A DNA stretch of 64,000 nt from Flexistipes sp. (GTDB lineage Bacteria; Chrysiogenota; Deferribacteres; Deferribacterales; Flexistipitaceae), in assembly GCF_036172515.1 (NCBI RefSeq), contig NZ_JAXKVW010000011.1, forward strand, positions 25,278-89,277. The letters run 5' to 3'. This document shows, piece by piece, positions 37,546 through 46,508 of this stretch; the first letter of the stretch is position 1, and every line of letters starts with the position of its first letter. The notes beneath the pieces were generated by a model that worked only from the letters and a program-made list of their open reading frames with translations, ran no database searches and was not told where the DNA came from. A program made the position numbers and the translations under genes.

Positions 37546-38039
37546 TCTCTGAAAGTAGGTAATTCGGACAAAGTTTTCAAGTTAAAATACTCTAAAAAGT
37601 ATTTGGTGGTACAGTACAGCATCGGTCTGCCCGGTACGTCTTTTCTCCCCATTACCCGTATGAGATTTTTATCAAGAAGCTGTCTGATTACACCTGCTGA
37701 ATTTACCCCTCTTAATTCCTCAATTTCAATTTTTGTGACCGGCTGTTTATATGCTACTACTGCCACGGTTTCCATAGCAGCTTTTGATAGGTTTTCTGCC
37801 CTTTCACCAAAAAATGTGCTCAACTCATCGAATATTGCTGTGTCTGTAACCATTTGATAACCTTCTGCAACTTTCCGGATAAACAAACCTGTCTGCATAT
37901 TATTGAATTCATGTGCAAACTCATCAAGTCGGTTTTCCATATTAATCGGGTCAAACATTTCTCTGAAAAATTTCAGGTTGAGAGGTTTGCCTGAAAGGAA
38001 AAGCGAGGCAAAAAACATCTGTTTTTCTTTATTCTGCAT
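37521..38039 (-). CDS. scpB: segregation and condensation protein B
   Basis: 172-aa winged-helix kleisin-associated subunit of the SMC-ScpAB condensin used in chromosome segregation. Typical segments are FASLFLSGKPL at the start, ETVAVVAYKQPVTKIEIEELRGVN near residue 86, and GRKDVPGRPMLYCTT. It overlaps scpA by 11 nt. smc itself is not in the window. Confidence 0.93.
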   Translation of the reverse strand: MQNKEKQMFFASLFLSGKPLNLKFFREMFDPINMENRLDEFAHEFNNMQTGLFIRKVAEGYQMVTDTAIFDELSTFFGERAENLSKAAMETVAVVAYKQPVTKIEIEELRGVNSAGVIRQLLDKNLIRVMGRKDVPGRPMLYCTTKYFLEYFNLKTLSELPTFREWQELKQS

Positions 38040-38736
38040 ACTTTTTCACCAGTATTTCACCAAAGTTTTCTGTTTGAAGAGCAGTTATTACTTTTATCCT
38101 TACCAGTTCCAGTATTGCAAGCAACGCAACGACAACTTCCCTTTTGCTCCTGCAGACATTTAGGATTTCAGACCAGAAAATTTCATCTCTGTTTAACACA
38201 AAATCTTTCATCTGCTCAATTAAATCATCTATATCAACATTGTCATGTTCGATAACAACATTATCATCTTTTTCCTTCTCAATAAGTCTGAAAAATTCTT
38301 TGGCCAGACTCAAAGGATCTTCTTGATATGAATGCTCTTTGGGAAGATATAGTGTATCTCTGCGTGTCAGATATCTTTTGCTGAAAAATTCTTTCTGCCT
38401 GAGTGTCTCTGAAATATCCCTATAAAAAGAATATTCTATAAGTCTCTGGGTAAACTGATATTTTTCTTCTTCCGGGTCGATATCCTCTTCAAAAGTGGAA
38501 GTTTTGGGCAAAAGCATTTTTGATTTCAGATATGTCAGGTACGATGCCATATTTATAAATTCTGCAGCAACCTCCATATCCAGTCTTTCCATCTGCCTGA
38601 CCGTGTCAACAAACTGATCGGCAATTGTTGAGATTGAGATGTCATATATATTCATTTCGTTTTTGTAGATTAAATGGATGAGTAAATCCAGCGGACCTTC
38701 AAAATTTGCTGTTTTTACATCGAGAAGATCTTTCAT
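38029..38736 (-). CDS. scpA: segregation and condensation protein A
   Basis: 235-aa kleisin that closes the SMC ring. The N-terminal motif FEGPLDLLIHLIYKNEMNIYD is diagnostic; its first residues here are at about 13-33. It is followed by FINMASYLTYLKSKMLLP. The C-terminal winged helix (VVALLAILELVRIK) contacts the other SMC head. The coding region overlaps the trpS stop by 4 nt and scpB by 11 nt. Confidence 0.94.
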   Translation of the reverse strand: MKDLLDVKTANFEGPLDLLIHLIYKNEMNIYDISISTIADQFVDTVRQMERLDMEVAAEFINMASYLTYLKSKMLLPKTSTFEEDIDPEEEKYQFTQRLIEYSFYRDISETLRQKEFFSKRYLTRRDTLYLPKEHSYQEDPLSLAKEFFRLIEKEKDDNVVIEHDNVDIDDLIEQMKDFVLNRDEIFWSEILNVCRSKREVVVALLAILELVRIKVITALQTENFGEILVKKYAE

Positions 38737-39713
38737 AGGTTCATTGCTTTTTTTGCTTCCTCTAATTTTATTGATGCAATTTTTTCGGCATATTCCTGGG
38801 ATTCGGATAAATATTCGTATATATTGTCAATTTCTTTGTCAAGCTTATTGCGCTTTTCCTGGAGCGGCTCCAAAAATTCAAACAAATGTTTAATGAGAAC
38901 TTTTTTGCAGTCTATACACCCTATGCCGGCATTTTTGCAGCCGTTTATTACCCATTCCTGCTCTTCTTTTGTGGAAAATACCTCATGATATCCAAACACG
39001 GGACAGATGAAAGGATTCCCCGGATCGGATTTTCTTTTTCTGTTTGTGTCCGTTTTCATCTGTTTTATTTTTTTCTCCACCGATTTTAAATCTTCAGAAA
39101 GCAGTATGGCATTATCGTAAGATTTGCTCATTTTTCTTCCGTCAGTACCCAGTAACTTGGAAGTTTTTGTAAGCAGCGCCTCAGGTTCAACAAAAACATC
39201 TGCGTTATAAAGATAATTAAAACGCCTGACAATTTCACGGCTTATTTCAAGATGGGGAACCTGATCCTTTCCCACGGGGACGTATTTTGCATCGTATATT
39301 ATAATATCTGCAGTCTGCAGGACAGGATAGCTTAAAAAACCAATATTGGAAAGATCCTTATCGTTCAGTTCCTCTTTCATTTCTTTGTAAGTGGGGCATC
39401 TCTCCAGCCATCCAACCGGTGTTATCATATTAAGCAGCAAGTAAAGCTCAGCATGAGCAGAATTTTTGGACTGAATAAACAGAGTACTTTTTTTGGGATC
39501 AAGACCTGCTGTCAGCCAGTCCAGAAGCATTTCCCTTCTCAGTGTATGAAAATCGGGAGGCGTTTCATAGCCGGTTGTGAGTGCGTGCCAGTCAGCTATA
39601 AAATAAAAACATTCATATTTATCCTGCAAGCTTACCCAGTTTTGAAGTGCTCCGAAATAATGTCCTATGTGTAGCTTACCGGTCGGGCGCATGCCGCTTA
39701 ATACTCTTGTCAT
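38733..39713 (-). CDS. trpS: tryptophanyl-tRNA synthetase
   Basis: 326-aa class I synthetase charging tRNA-Trp, of normal bacterial length. The ATP-binding motifs are PTGKLHIGHYFG (HIGH at 15-18) and GRKMSKSYDNAI (KMSKS near 195). Pairing of trpS with scpAB and a membrane M50 protease is a recurrent arrangement. It starts 14 nt downstream of the protease gene. Confidence 0.96.
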   Translation of the reverse strand: MTRVLSGMRPTGKLHIGHYFGALQNWVSLQDKYECFYFIADWHALTTGYETPPDFHTLRREMLLDWLTAGLDPKKSTLFIQSKNSAHAELYLLLNMITPVGWLERCPTYKEMKEELNDKDLSNIGFLSYPVLQTADIIIYDAKYVPVGKDQVPHLEISREIVRRFNYLYNADVFVEPEALLTKTSKLLGTDGRKMSKSYDNAILLSEDLKSVEKKIKQMKTDTNRKRKSDPGNPFICPVFGYHEVFSTKEEQEWVINGCKNAGIGCIDCKKVLIKHLFEFLEPLQEKRNKLDKEIDNIYEYLSESQEYAEKIASIKLEEAKKAMNL

Positions 39714-39727
39714 TGGATGCTGACTCC

Positions 39728-40363
39728 TTAAGTTAATAAATTTATAAGAACATTGATAATAGGGAATACAACTCTGTCTATAACGTTTGTAAGCAGTAAA
39801 ATTATTATAATAACAAAGCCGTACTGCTCTGTTTGTGAAAATTTATAAGCTGCGTTTAACGGCAGAAAAGACTGGAGTATTCTTCCTCCGTCCAGAGGAA
39901 GAATCGGGATAAGATTAAAAATACCTAAAGCTATATTGATTTGGATAGAGAAAAGAGCCATCAGTGCCAAGGGTACAATTACAGTTGAATGCAGTGACTG
40001 ACTCACATTCAGATTAATGATTATGTTATATAAACCCGAAGACAATATTGCGGTGATAAAATTTGCTGTGGGTCCTGCTCCTGCAACAATAGCAGGTCCG
40101 TATTTTTTATTGTTTAGATTGGTGAAATTTACAGGTACCGGTTTTGCCCATCCGAACAACCTGGTAAGAAAAAGAACAAGCAGTCCAAGCGGATCAAGAT
40201 GCTTGAGTGGATTTAAAGTTAAGCGCCCTGCTCTCTTAGCTGTATCATCTCCAAGCATATACGCTGCGTACCCGTGAGAGGCTTCATGCACGGTAATTGC
40301 CATGAGAAAAGGAACTGCTGCTATAGAAAGTTCTCTCAAAAAAGAATTAATGTCAAATTCCAT
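39728..40363 (-). CDS. site-2 protease family (M50) membrane metalloprotease
   Basis: 211-aa polytopic zinc protease. The HEXXH motif is HEASH at residues 26-30 and the third ligand is in NLIPILPLDGGRIL near residue 157. No PDZ domain is present, so it belongs to the small group of S2P homologues often found before trpS-scpA-scpB, with unknown substrates. It is the first gene of the long minus-strand series; a low-complexity intergenic tract lies upstream. Confidence 0.88.
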   Translation of the reverse strand: MEFDINSFLRELSIAAVPFLMAITVHEASHGYAAYMLGDDTAKRAGRLTLNPLKHLDPLGLLVLFLTRLFGWAKPVPVNFTNLNNKKYGPAIVAGAGPTANFITAILSSGLYNIIINLNVSQSLHSTVIVPLALMALFSIQINIALGIFNLIPILPLDGGRILQSFLPLNAAYKFSQTEQYGFVIIIILLLTNVIDRVVFPIINVLINLLT

Positions 40364-40404
40364 GAATGGTTATTATCAGATTGTCCCTACACTGTCAATC
40401 TATT

Positions 40405-40568
40405 TAAATAAGTGAGATAGTGTTAAGTATTAAGTGTTAAGTTTTGAGTACCTTCTTCCATTTTGGTTATTTCACTGGACACAATATTTAATCTTTAATA
40501 CTTATAAAACCCCTAATACCCCTAATACCTTCAACTACCCCTAAACACCTCTAACTACTTCTAAATGC
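40405..40568. repeat. degenerate short-repeat tract
   Basis: The interval between the DUF445 and M50 genes holds TTAAGT-type heptamers (AGTGTTAAGTATTAAGTG around 40418-40435). A C-rich run of ten-base-like units follows (CCCCTAATACCCCTAATACC at about 40508-40527, then CTACCCCTAAACACCTCTAA). The first part resembles 55346-55390, the second the right edge of the 4.5-5.0 kb gap. No gene. Confidence 0.55.
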
Positions 40569-40573
40569 ACCTT

Positions 40574-42103
40574 TCAATACAGATAAAACAGAAGGCTCTG
40601 GATTGCTCCAAAAATAAAGCCGAGTATAAATCCAAGAATATTAATCCAGCGGAACTGATCTCTCATAAAAGAAAAAAGGAGATTTTCAAGTTGATTTAAA
40701 TCCAATGAGTTTACTTTCTCTTCTACGATGCTGGTAAGATTAATGGCTCCAAGTACATTGATTATATGTTTATCGAGAATTTCGTTGATTTTATAAGTTA
40801 ATGTTATTTTCAACTGTTCAAAAGTCGGCTCAGGAATTTTTTTGTAAATCTCCGATACCCGGATATCTTTCAGTATGGAGACAATACCGTCTGTTAGTGC
40901 GGCAGAGCTGCTTTTGCTTTCACTGAGTATCACCCTAATATCTATATTGTTTGAGAGAAGCTCATAAGGATCCACTCCTGCTGTTTTAAGAATACCACCG
41001 AATGTAAATCCGGAATATTTGTGATAATTACTGATAAAATAGGATTCCACTTTATTTATAAGTTCGTCTGATCTCAGATAGCTTTTCAGCCAGCTGTTAA
41101 AATCCATACGGATTTTATAAAATGTTTTAGGGCCTATCATTTCCACTATTTCATAAAAAGGCTTCTGCAAAGCCTGATCGATATAGTTTTCAACAGACTG
41201 CTCAAGTTTGGCAATAATTTCATCATTTTTACTTATTGCATTTATAATCTTTGGAAGCTCATCATTAACAATTTCTGTTATTGCATCTTCGTTCAGGAAA
41301 ACATTAAGCATTCCCAGTTTAAGCTGATCAAAGAAGCCGCTTCCGAAGTAATTGTCTTTCAGTTCAATAAATTTTTCAATTATCACTTTTTTGGTTTTTT
41401 CATCACTCAACAGTTTTTTTAAGACTGCTATTCCTTTGTCAGTGAGTTGTTTTGAGATAGCGGTTTTCTTATTTAACAACTCTTCCGGAAGTATGTCCTG
41501 CAAAGAATTACCCGAATACACAGTATTATTTAATTTTGCAAAAATTTCATCAATGAGCAGCTCCTGCCAGTTCCCCCTGCTCATAATTTTACGAACAAAA
41601 TAGCTGATTTTGTCTTCCATTCCTTCAATTTCAGAAACGGACTTCAGCAAAAAACTGTCGAGTATTTCACGTGCCACTCTTTGCAGCAGATCATTAATCA
41701 CAGTTACAGCCTGATCGTTGGCTGTGGTGTTTAAAACTGTTCTGTTTATGACATCGTCGATATCAAGGCCGAAATTATCCATGATTTCATACAATGAGCC
41801 GTAATCCCTCTGAAGAAAGTTTTTCACCTCTTCGGAGACCGTGTAAGACAATAGATTCTGAAAATTTTCACTTTGGAGGGCTGATTTAATATCATCTTCT
41901 CTGATAAGTTCTTTACCCACCAGATTGGCAACTTCACCGGCAATTTTTTTTCTGTTTCTTGGTATTACACCCTGCCATCCAGCAGAAAACCAACGCCTTC
42001 TGTGCGGGCGGAAAAGCATTTTTATAGCCAGATAGTTGGTGAAATAACCGACAAAGCCTGTTACCAGTGGAGTCGTTAATAAACTAATCGTTTGCAGCTG
42101 CAA
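40574..42103 (-). CDS. DUF445 family membrane-anchored protein
   Basis: 509-aa protein of the DUF445 family, function unknown. The N-terminal helix region (TTPLVTGFVGYFTNYLAIKMLFRPHRRR) is diagnostic. A long mostly helical middle follows, and a C-terminal hydrophobic segment (FILGFIFGAIQSLLFYLY) forms a second anchor at the very end. The start overlaps the ppx stop by 20 nt. It is the third gene of the Na/Pi cotransporter unit. Confidence 0.85.
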   Translation of the reverse strand: MQLQTISLLTTPLVTGFVGYFTNYLAIKMLFRPHRRRWFSAGWQGVIPRNRKKIAGEVANLVGKELIREDDIKSALQSENFQNLLSYTVSEEVKNFLQRDYGSLYEIMDNFGLDIDDVINRTVLNTTANDQAVTVINDLLQRVAREILDSFLLKSVSEIEGMEDKISYFVRKIMSRGNWQELLIDEIFAKLNNTVYSGNSLQDILPEELLNKKTAISKQLTDKGIAVLKKLLSDEKTKKVIIEKFIELKDNYFGSGFFDQLKLGMLNVFLNEDAITEIVNDELPKIINAISKNDEIIAKLEQSVENYIDQALQKPFYEIVEMIGPKTFYKIRMDFNSWLKSYLRSDELINKVESYFISNYHKYSGFTFGGILKTAGVDPYELLSNNIDIRVILSESKSSSAALTDGIVSILKDIRVSEIYKKIPEPTFEQLKITLTYKINEILDKHIINVLGAINLTSIVEEKVNSLDLNQLENLLFSFMRDQFRWINILGFILGFIFGAIQSLLFYLY

Positions 42104-42995
42104 TTACGATGCCCTCCCTCACTCCAAAATCACTTATTGTTACTTTATTTATACCTGCGATATCAAGAATACTAAGCATTATGATAATACCACCTATTAT
42201 AAGATCTTCCCTTCCTTTCTCCAGGCCGGTCACTGATGTTCGCTTTTCAAGAGGCATTCCGGCCAACTCTTTTAATATACTTTTAATTTTTGAAATATCA
42301 ATTGTGTATCCGTTAACTTTCCTGTAGTCGTAATCTTTAAGTCCCATATCGATAGCTGCAATTGTGGTAGCAGTACCCGCAGTAGCCACAGCTTTTTGAA
42401 CGACTTCTTCAGAAAAGTAAAAATTACCAAGTACTTTTTTTACATGATTTTCAACTTTTTTTATTGTTTTTCCATCCACGATTCCACTGAAATCGTATAA
42501 ATTGCTCAGTTTGACAACACCAAGTTCTGTGCTTTCAACAGTTTTCACTTTACCGTTTTCGACGAAAATAAGCTCGGTTGAACCACCTCCTATGTCAAAG
42601 ATCAGCACGTTCTCGTCTGTGGTATCTATAGCTGCATTTACACCATTAAAAGTAAGTATCCCTTCATATTTTCCGTCTATCACACTTATATATATACCTT
42701 TTTTTGCAAGCTTATCCAAAAATTCAGAGGCGTTTTCAGCTTCTCTGACAGCACTTGTAGCTACAAATTTAAACTTATTGACACCAAACTCATTGATTAT
42801 TTTTCTGAAAGAACTGAGTACTTCAACAGAATGATCTATATTTTCTTTTTTAAGTCTGCCGGTTTCGATAAGACCTTCGGCAAGTCTGGTAATTGTCCTC
42901 TCTTCGTGAACAATTTTTAACAGCTTGTCATCTTCTACATCGGCGATGATGAGTCTGAAACTGTTACTCCCGATATCTACACCGGCAGCAAGCAT
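42084..42995 (-). CDS. Ppx/GppA family exopolyphosphatase-like phosphatase
   Basis: 303-aa member of the Ppx/GppA ASKHA-fold family. Phosphate-binding motifs are GVDIGSNSFRLII at residues 5-17 and VLIFDIGGGSTELIFV near 125-140, with catalytic Glu expected near VREAENASEF. It lacks the C-terminal HD domain of long Ppx enzymes, so it is the short form, which may act on polyphosphate or pppGpp. The Na/Pi cotransporter gene upstream supports a role in phosphate storage. Its ATG overlaps the upstream stop by one base. Confidence 0.88.
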   Translation of the reverse strand: MLAAGVDIGSNSFRLIIADVEDDKLLKIVHEERTITRLAEGLIETGRLKKENIDHSVEVLSSFRKIINEFGVNKFKFVATSAVREAENASEFLDKLAKKGIYISVIDGKYEGILTFNGVNAAIDTTDENVLIFDIGGGSTELIFVENGKVKTVESTELGVVKLSNLYDFSGIVDGKTIKKVENHVKKVLGNFYFSEEVVQKAVATAGTATTIAAIDMGLKDYDYRKVNGYTIDISKIKSILKELAGMPLEKRTSVTGLEKGREDLIIGGIIIMLSILDIAGINKVTISDFGVREGIVIAAAND

Positions 42996-44647
42996 TACTC
43001 GCTTCCCTGAATGACCTGGGCTATATTGAAGCTGTGGTCGCCGGCTTTTTCCAGGTTGTTTAGTATATCTACGTACACAATCCCTGCGTCTACATTACAT
43101 TTGCCCTCATTAAATCTTCTCATATGATTGTTCTTGAATTTTCGTTTGTATTTATCAATTAGGTCTTCATCCTGGGTATCGATATCTTTAGGCAGGTTTC
43201 CTTTATTGTATTCATCCAGAACATTACTGGAAAATCTTATAGTAACATCAAAAATTTCATTCATCTCATCAAGTGCTTCCTCGGAGAAGGATATTTTGTT
43301 GTCAATAATACTTTCTGTAAATTTGGCAATATTTTCTGCATGATCAGCAATTTTTTCAATATCATGCAGAACATGAAAAATGTTATTAATGACTTCCGAG
43401 TTTTTCTCACTTACAGACTTCTGGAAAAGTTTCACCAGAAAATCAGTGATATCTTTCTCAAGTAAATCCACAACATCTTCTTTTCGGTATATTTTATCTA
43501 TAAGTTTGTGATCTCTTTGAAAGAAAGCCTCTTTGGACATTCTCAGCATATCAAGTGCTATATCCGACATGCGTTGAACCTCTTTTTGCGCCTGTGTAAC
43601 AGCTAATTCCGGAGTATCGATCAGACGGTCATCGATAAATTTCAACCGCTGTTCCTGCTCATCCTCATCTTCCTTTATTAACCATTTGCATATGGAAGCC
43701 AGTGTACCTAAAATTGGGAGAAACACTATTGTATTGATTATATTAAACATCGTGTGCAGGTTGGCTATATGTCTGGCTATATAAGGGTTTTGTCCTGCAG
43801 CATTTATCATATTTGCATTACCCGGTGTTATTGAATCAATGAATCCCACGAAAGGTTTTAGAAGAATCAGCATATAGGCCACACCGACTACATTAAAAAT
43901 CATGTGCCCCAGTGCAGCTCTCCTTGCGGCAGAATTGGTTCCTATTGCTGCAATGTTGGCGGTGAGCGTGGTTCCTATATTTTCACCCAGTACCAATGCG
44001 CTGGCTCCGTAAAAATCAATTAAACCGGTAGATGCCAGAGCAATGGTTATACCTATCGTGGCCGAGCTGCTTTGAACTATCATAGTCAGTATAGCACCAG
44101 CTGCCGCAGCAAGAATGGGTGTTGAAGAAAAAAGAATAAAAGCATTTCTGAACTCTTCACTGCTCCTCAAAGGGGCAAATCCGTCTTTCATAGTAGCGAG
44201 TCCCAGAAAAAGAAGACCAAAACCTATTAAAACTTCACCATAATAGTTATATTTCTTTTTCTTTGTAAAAAGCCTTAGGAATACACCGATTCCTATTGCA
44301 GGAAGTGCAAGTTTGGCAATCTTAAATGCTATCAGCTGAGCTGTAACGGTGGTGCCTATATTAGCTCCCAGTACAATGCTCAAAGACTGGGTGATGTTCA
44401 TTAAACCGGCATTGACAAATCCAACTACCATAACAGTGGTTGCAGAGCTGCTTTGGATTATTGCGGTAATTCCCAGCCCGACAAAAGTGCCTATAAAGCG
44501 GTTTGTAGTCAGTTTTTCGAGAATTTTTCTCAAGCTGTTACCTGCTGATTTTTGCAGACCTTCGGACATCATTCTCATGCCGAATAAAAACAGCCCTAAA
44601 CCTCCCACAAGTCCGTAAACAAGTGCTACCCAGTTAACAGAATCCAT
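42995..44647 (-). CDS. Na/Pi cotransporter family protein with PhoU-like C-terminal domain
   Basis: 550-aa sodium-phosphate symporter of the NptA/YjbB type. The inverted pair of signature motifs IIQSSSATTVM (near residue 63) and IVQSSSATIGI (near 190) is present, each with the QSSS core. Residues ~350-550 form a cytoplasmic helical PhoU-like domain (VLHDIEKIADHAENIAKF). GGGAGGAG lies before the ATG. The direction of transport, uptake or efflux, is not decided by sequence. First gene of the unit with ppx and DUF445. Confidence 0.9.
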   Translation of the reverse strand: MDSVNWVALVYGLVGGLGLFLFGMRMMSEGLQKSAGNSLRKILEKLTTNRFIGTFVGLGITAIIQSSSATTVMVVGFVNAGLMNITQSLSIVLGANIGTTVTAQLIAFKIAKLALPAIGIGVFLRLFTKKKKYNYYGEVLIGFGLLFLGLATMKDGFAPLRSSEEFRNAFILFSSTPILAAAAGAILTMIVQSSSATIGITIALASTGLIDFYGASALVLGENIGTTLTANIAAIGTNSAARRAALGHMIFNVVGVAYMLILLKPFVGFIDSITPGNANMINAAGQNPYIARHIANLHTMFNIINTIVFLPILGTLASICKWLIKEDEDEQEQRLKFIDDRLIDTPELAVTQAQKEVQRMSDIALDMLRMSKEAFFQRDHKLIDKIYRKEDVVDLLEKDITDFLVKLFQKSVSEKNSEVINNIFHVLHDIEKIADHAENIAKFTESIIDNKISFSEEALDEMNEIFDVTIRFSSNVLDEYNKGNLPKDIDTQDEDLIDKYKRKFKNNHMRRFNEGKCNVDAGIVYVDILNNLEKAGDHSFNIAQVIQGSE

Positions 44648-44915
44648 CCACTCCTCCCGGATAAATATAAATATTACTGAAAAATATATATGAAAAGTAT
44701 ATTAGATAAAACAATAATAATGAAGATATTAAAAAGTTATATGCAGTGTGTGATCGGAGCAAACAGGAACTGTTTGTATTTGGCAAATCAATTATCAATG
44801 TCTATCCTTTTAAAAAATTTCACACATATGTAATAAAAAATTTACAAAAATTTTACAAGTTTTTTTTATTTTTTATTCTTGCCATTTTCCAAGGTATTAG
44901 TAAAAATAATTTACT

Positions 44916-45184
44916 CAAGTTTCGCACTTACACTGTTTTCACGTCTTTGTTCACCCTGTTAAATATCAGCTTCGCTGATTGCCTGTGGCATTTAACAAGG
45001 CAGGGAGTGAAAACGACGAAGCAACCTCTCTGCTTTTCTTGTTTTGAGATTGCCACAACCCTGCTTCCACAGGGTTTCGCAAGGATGCCTATGGCTAGCA
45101 CCAGTCTTTTAGACTGGTAAATATGTTTAACATTCTATATATTCGCTAGAAGCGAATGCTAGACAAAACGAAGTGCGAAACTTG
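44916..45184 (+). mobile_element. MITE-like element, family 1, full copy
   Basis: 269-bp element with perfect 14-bp terminal inverted repeats (CAAGTTTCGCACTT at 44916-44929; AAGTGCGAAACTTG at 45171-45184). It differs from the copy at 55523 at about a dozen positions. Interior palindromes: ATCAGCTTCGCTGAT, AACCCTGC...CAGGGTT, ACCAGTCTTTTAGACTGGT (45100-45118) and ATTCGCTAGAAGCGAAT. AATAATTTA occurs at 44905-44913 and again directly after the element (45185-45193), a possible but AT-rich target duplication. It encodes no protein. From 44648 to 44915 I see nothing else. Confidence 0.8.
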
Positions 45185-45224
45185 AATAATTTATTAAAAA
45201 ATAGTTTCCGGCAAATTAATACAG

Positions 45225-45410
45225 ATGAAAAGCTCAAAAATATACGAAATATTTAATGATTATTTCCATACCCTGAAAAAAAGTTTTGGATACATATTTT
45301 ATCTTTTTTACAGAGTATTGCCAAAGCCTTTGTGGATAGTTTTGTTCGTGATAGGTTTTTCTGGAAGGCTGATCGACAGGTTTATTGACAAAATATTCTG
45401 GAGACATTAA
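45225..45410 (+). CDS. possible small membrane protein
   Basis: 61-codon ORF with a basic, aromatic N-terminal half and one hydrophobic segment (LWIVLFVIGFSGRLIDRFI, about residues 37-55). It has no recognisable family and no good ribosome site. It begins 40 bp after the MITE-like element and its stop overlaps the end of the convergent membrane protein gene by 4 nt. It could be real, but chance is not excluded. Confidence 0.35.
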   Translation: MKSSKIYEIFNDYFHTLKKSFGYIFYLFYRVLPKPLWIVLFVIGFSGRLIDRFIDKIFWRH

Positions 45411-45946
45411 CCACCAAGGAATACCGGAACAAAATTTGTTACCAGAAAAGCAAAAAAAACCAGCATAAACCCCACAACATACTCCAGTTTAGCAATTTTT
45501 GCCACAGCGTAGACTGCTAAACTCAAATACCAGCCCAGTAGTACAGCTGTATAAAAATCCAGAGTTTTTCCGGAAAGCAGCAAAGTCACTGCACCAAATA
45601 TGTCCACGACTTCAAAGCCGAGAAAAACTCTCAAGTAGCCTGTGAACGTTGTCTCCTTCTTAGGTATCAGAAGATATAGAAATGAGATGAATATTAGTGA
45701 CAAAAGGATATTCTCGATAAATCTGCCGGGATTGAAAAGAATAATTTTTTCTGTGGTGAAAACTTTTACTGGTATCGCAAGCATGAGTAAAAAGATAGTA
45801 ATAAGATTATAGGTGAGCCTTTTGTCATGAAACAGTTCAAAAAAAGCTTTATTACTGAAAAAAATGAGTCTCAGACACAAAAGAAATGTGTATAAAAGAC
45901 CGGGAGGTGTATAGTCACCAGTTTTTGTTGCCTTTTTGCCATTCAT
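45407..45946 (-). CDS. Yip1-like multi-spanning membrane protein
   Basis: 179-aa protein with about five hydrophobic helices (from ~50 to the C-terminus) and a short polar N-terminus. The spacing, with VFLGFEVVDIFGAVTLLL in the middle, resembles the Yip1 domain family, but this is a weak call. The start overlaps the HD hydrolase gene by 32 nt, so it probably belongs to the same transcript at the end of the liv/paaK series. Function unknown. Confidence 0.65.
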   Translation of the reverse strand: MNGKKATKTGDYTPPGLLYTFLLCLRLIFFSNKAFFELFHDKRLTYNLITIFLLMLAIPVKVFTTEKIILFNPGRFIENILLSLIFISFLYLLIPKKETTFTGYLRVFLGFEVVDIFGAVTLLLSGKTLDFYTAVLLGWYLSLAVYAVAKIAKLEYVVGFMLVFFAFLVTNFVPVFLGG

Positions 45947-46508
45947 TACTCAGATTGTACCACCAGTGATAATATTTTGTACTTTTTATATTCTTGAGAA
46001 TATCTTTCGCTGCAATAGTTTTCAACCTTTTTTCTGCAAACTTTAGCCAGTTTGCAGCCTGCTTATTACCTTTATCCAATGATTCTTTAATATGGAGTAT
46101 TAATTCCAGTGTATCCGCATCTTTTGCCAGTTTTGCTTCAAAGCTTTCCTGAGCCTCATATTCATCGATGAATGACTTTATCGATTCACCAAAAGGCAAG
46201 CTGCCAGTAATATCCTCAAGAGCTTTTCTGTCATCAGAATTGACATATTTCTGATGAAGATAATTCAAATCACCCGTTCTGGATTCCTCAATATCATGAA
46301 ACAAGCACATAAAAGTTACTTTGGAGATATCCGCACCGGTGATATTTGCCAGAGAAAAACCTATTACGGTAGTTCTGAATATATGTGATGATAGAAGCTG
46401 CTGCTCAGAACCCAGAAAAGCATCACCGCTTCTTGGGATTTTCTCGAAGATACCTGTTTCAAAAAAGAAATTGACGATACCGGCAAGTTCTTTATCGTTA
46501 TTACTCAT
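45915..46508 (-). CDS. HD-domain hydrolase, YfbR-like 5'-deoxynucleotidase
   Basis: 197-aa HD-superfamily phosphohydrolase close to YfbR in length. Metal ligands are visible in [16 protein letters not shown] (His) and [14 protein letters not shown] (HD), with the final conserved Asp in [10 protein letters not shown]. YfbR dephosphorylates dNMPs. I use ATG 46508, which overlaps the paaK stop by 8 nt, rather than the longer open frame from 46571 that runs inside paaK. Confidence 0.85.
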   Translation of the reverse strand: MSNNDKELAGIVNFFFETGIFEKIPRSGDAFLGSEQQLLSSHIFRTTVIGFSLANITGADISKVTFMCLFHDIEESRTGDLNYLHQKYVNSDDRKALEDITGSLPFGESIKSFIDEYEAQESFEAKLAKDADTLELILHIKESLDKGNKQAANWLKFAEKRLKTIAAKDILKNIKSTKYYHWWYNLSNEWQKGNKNW

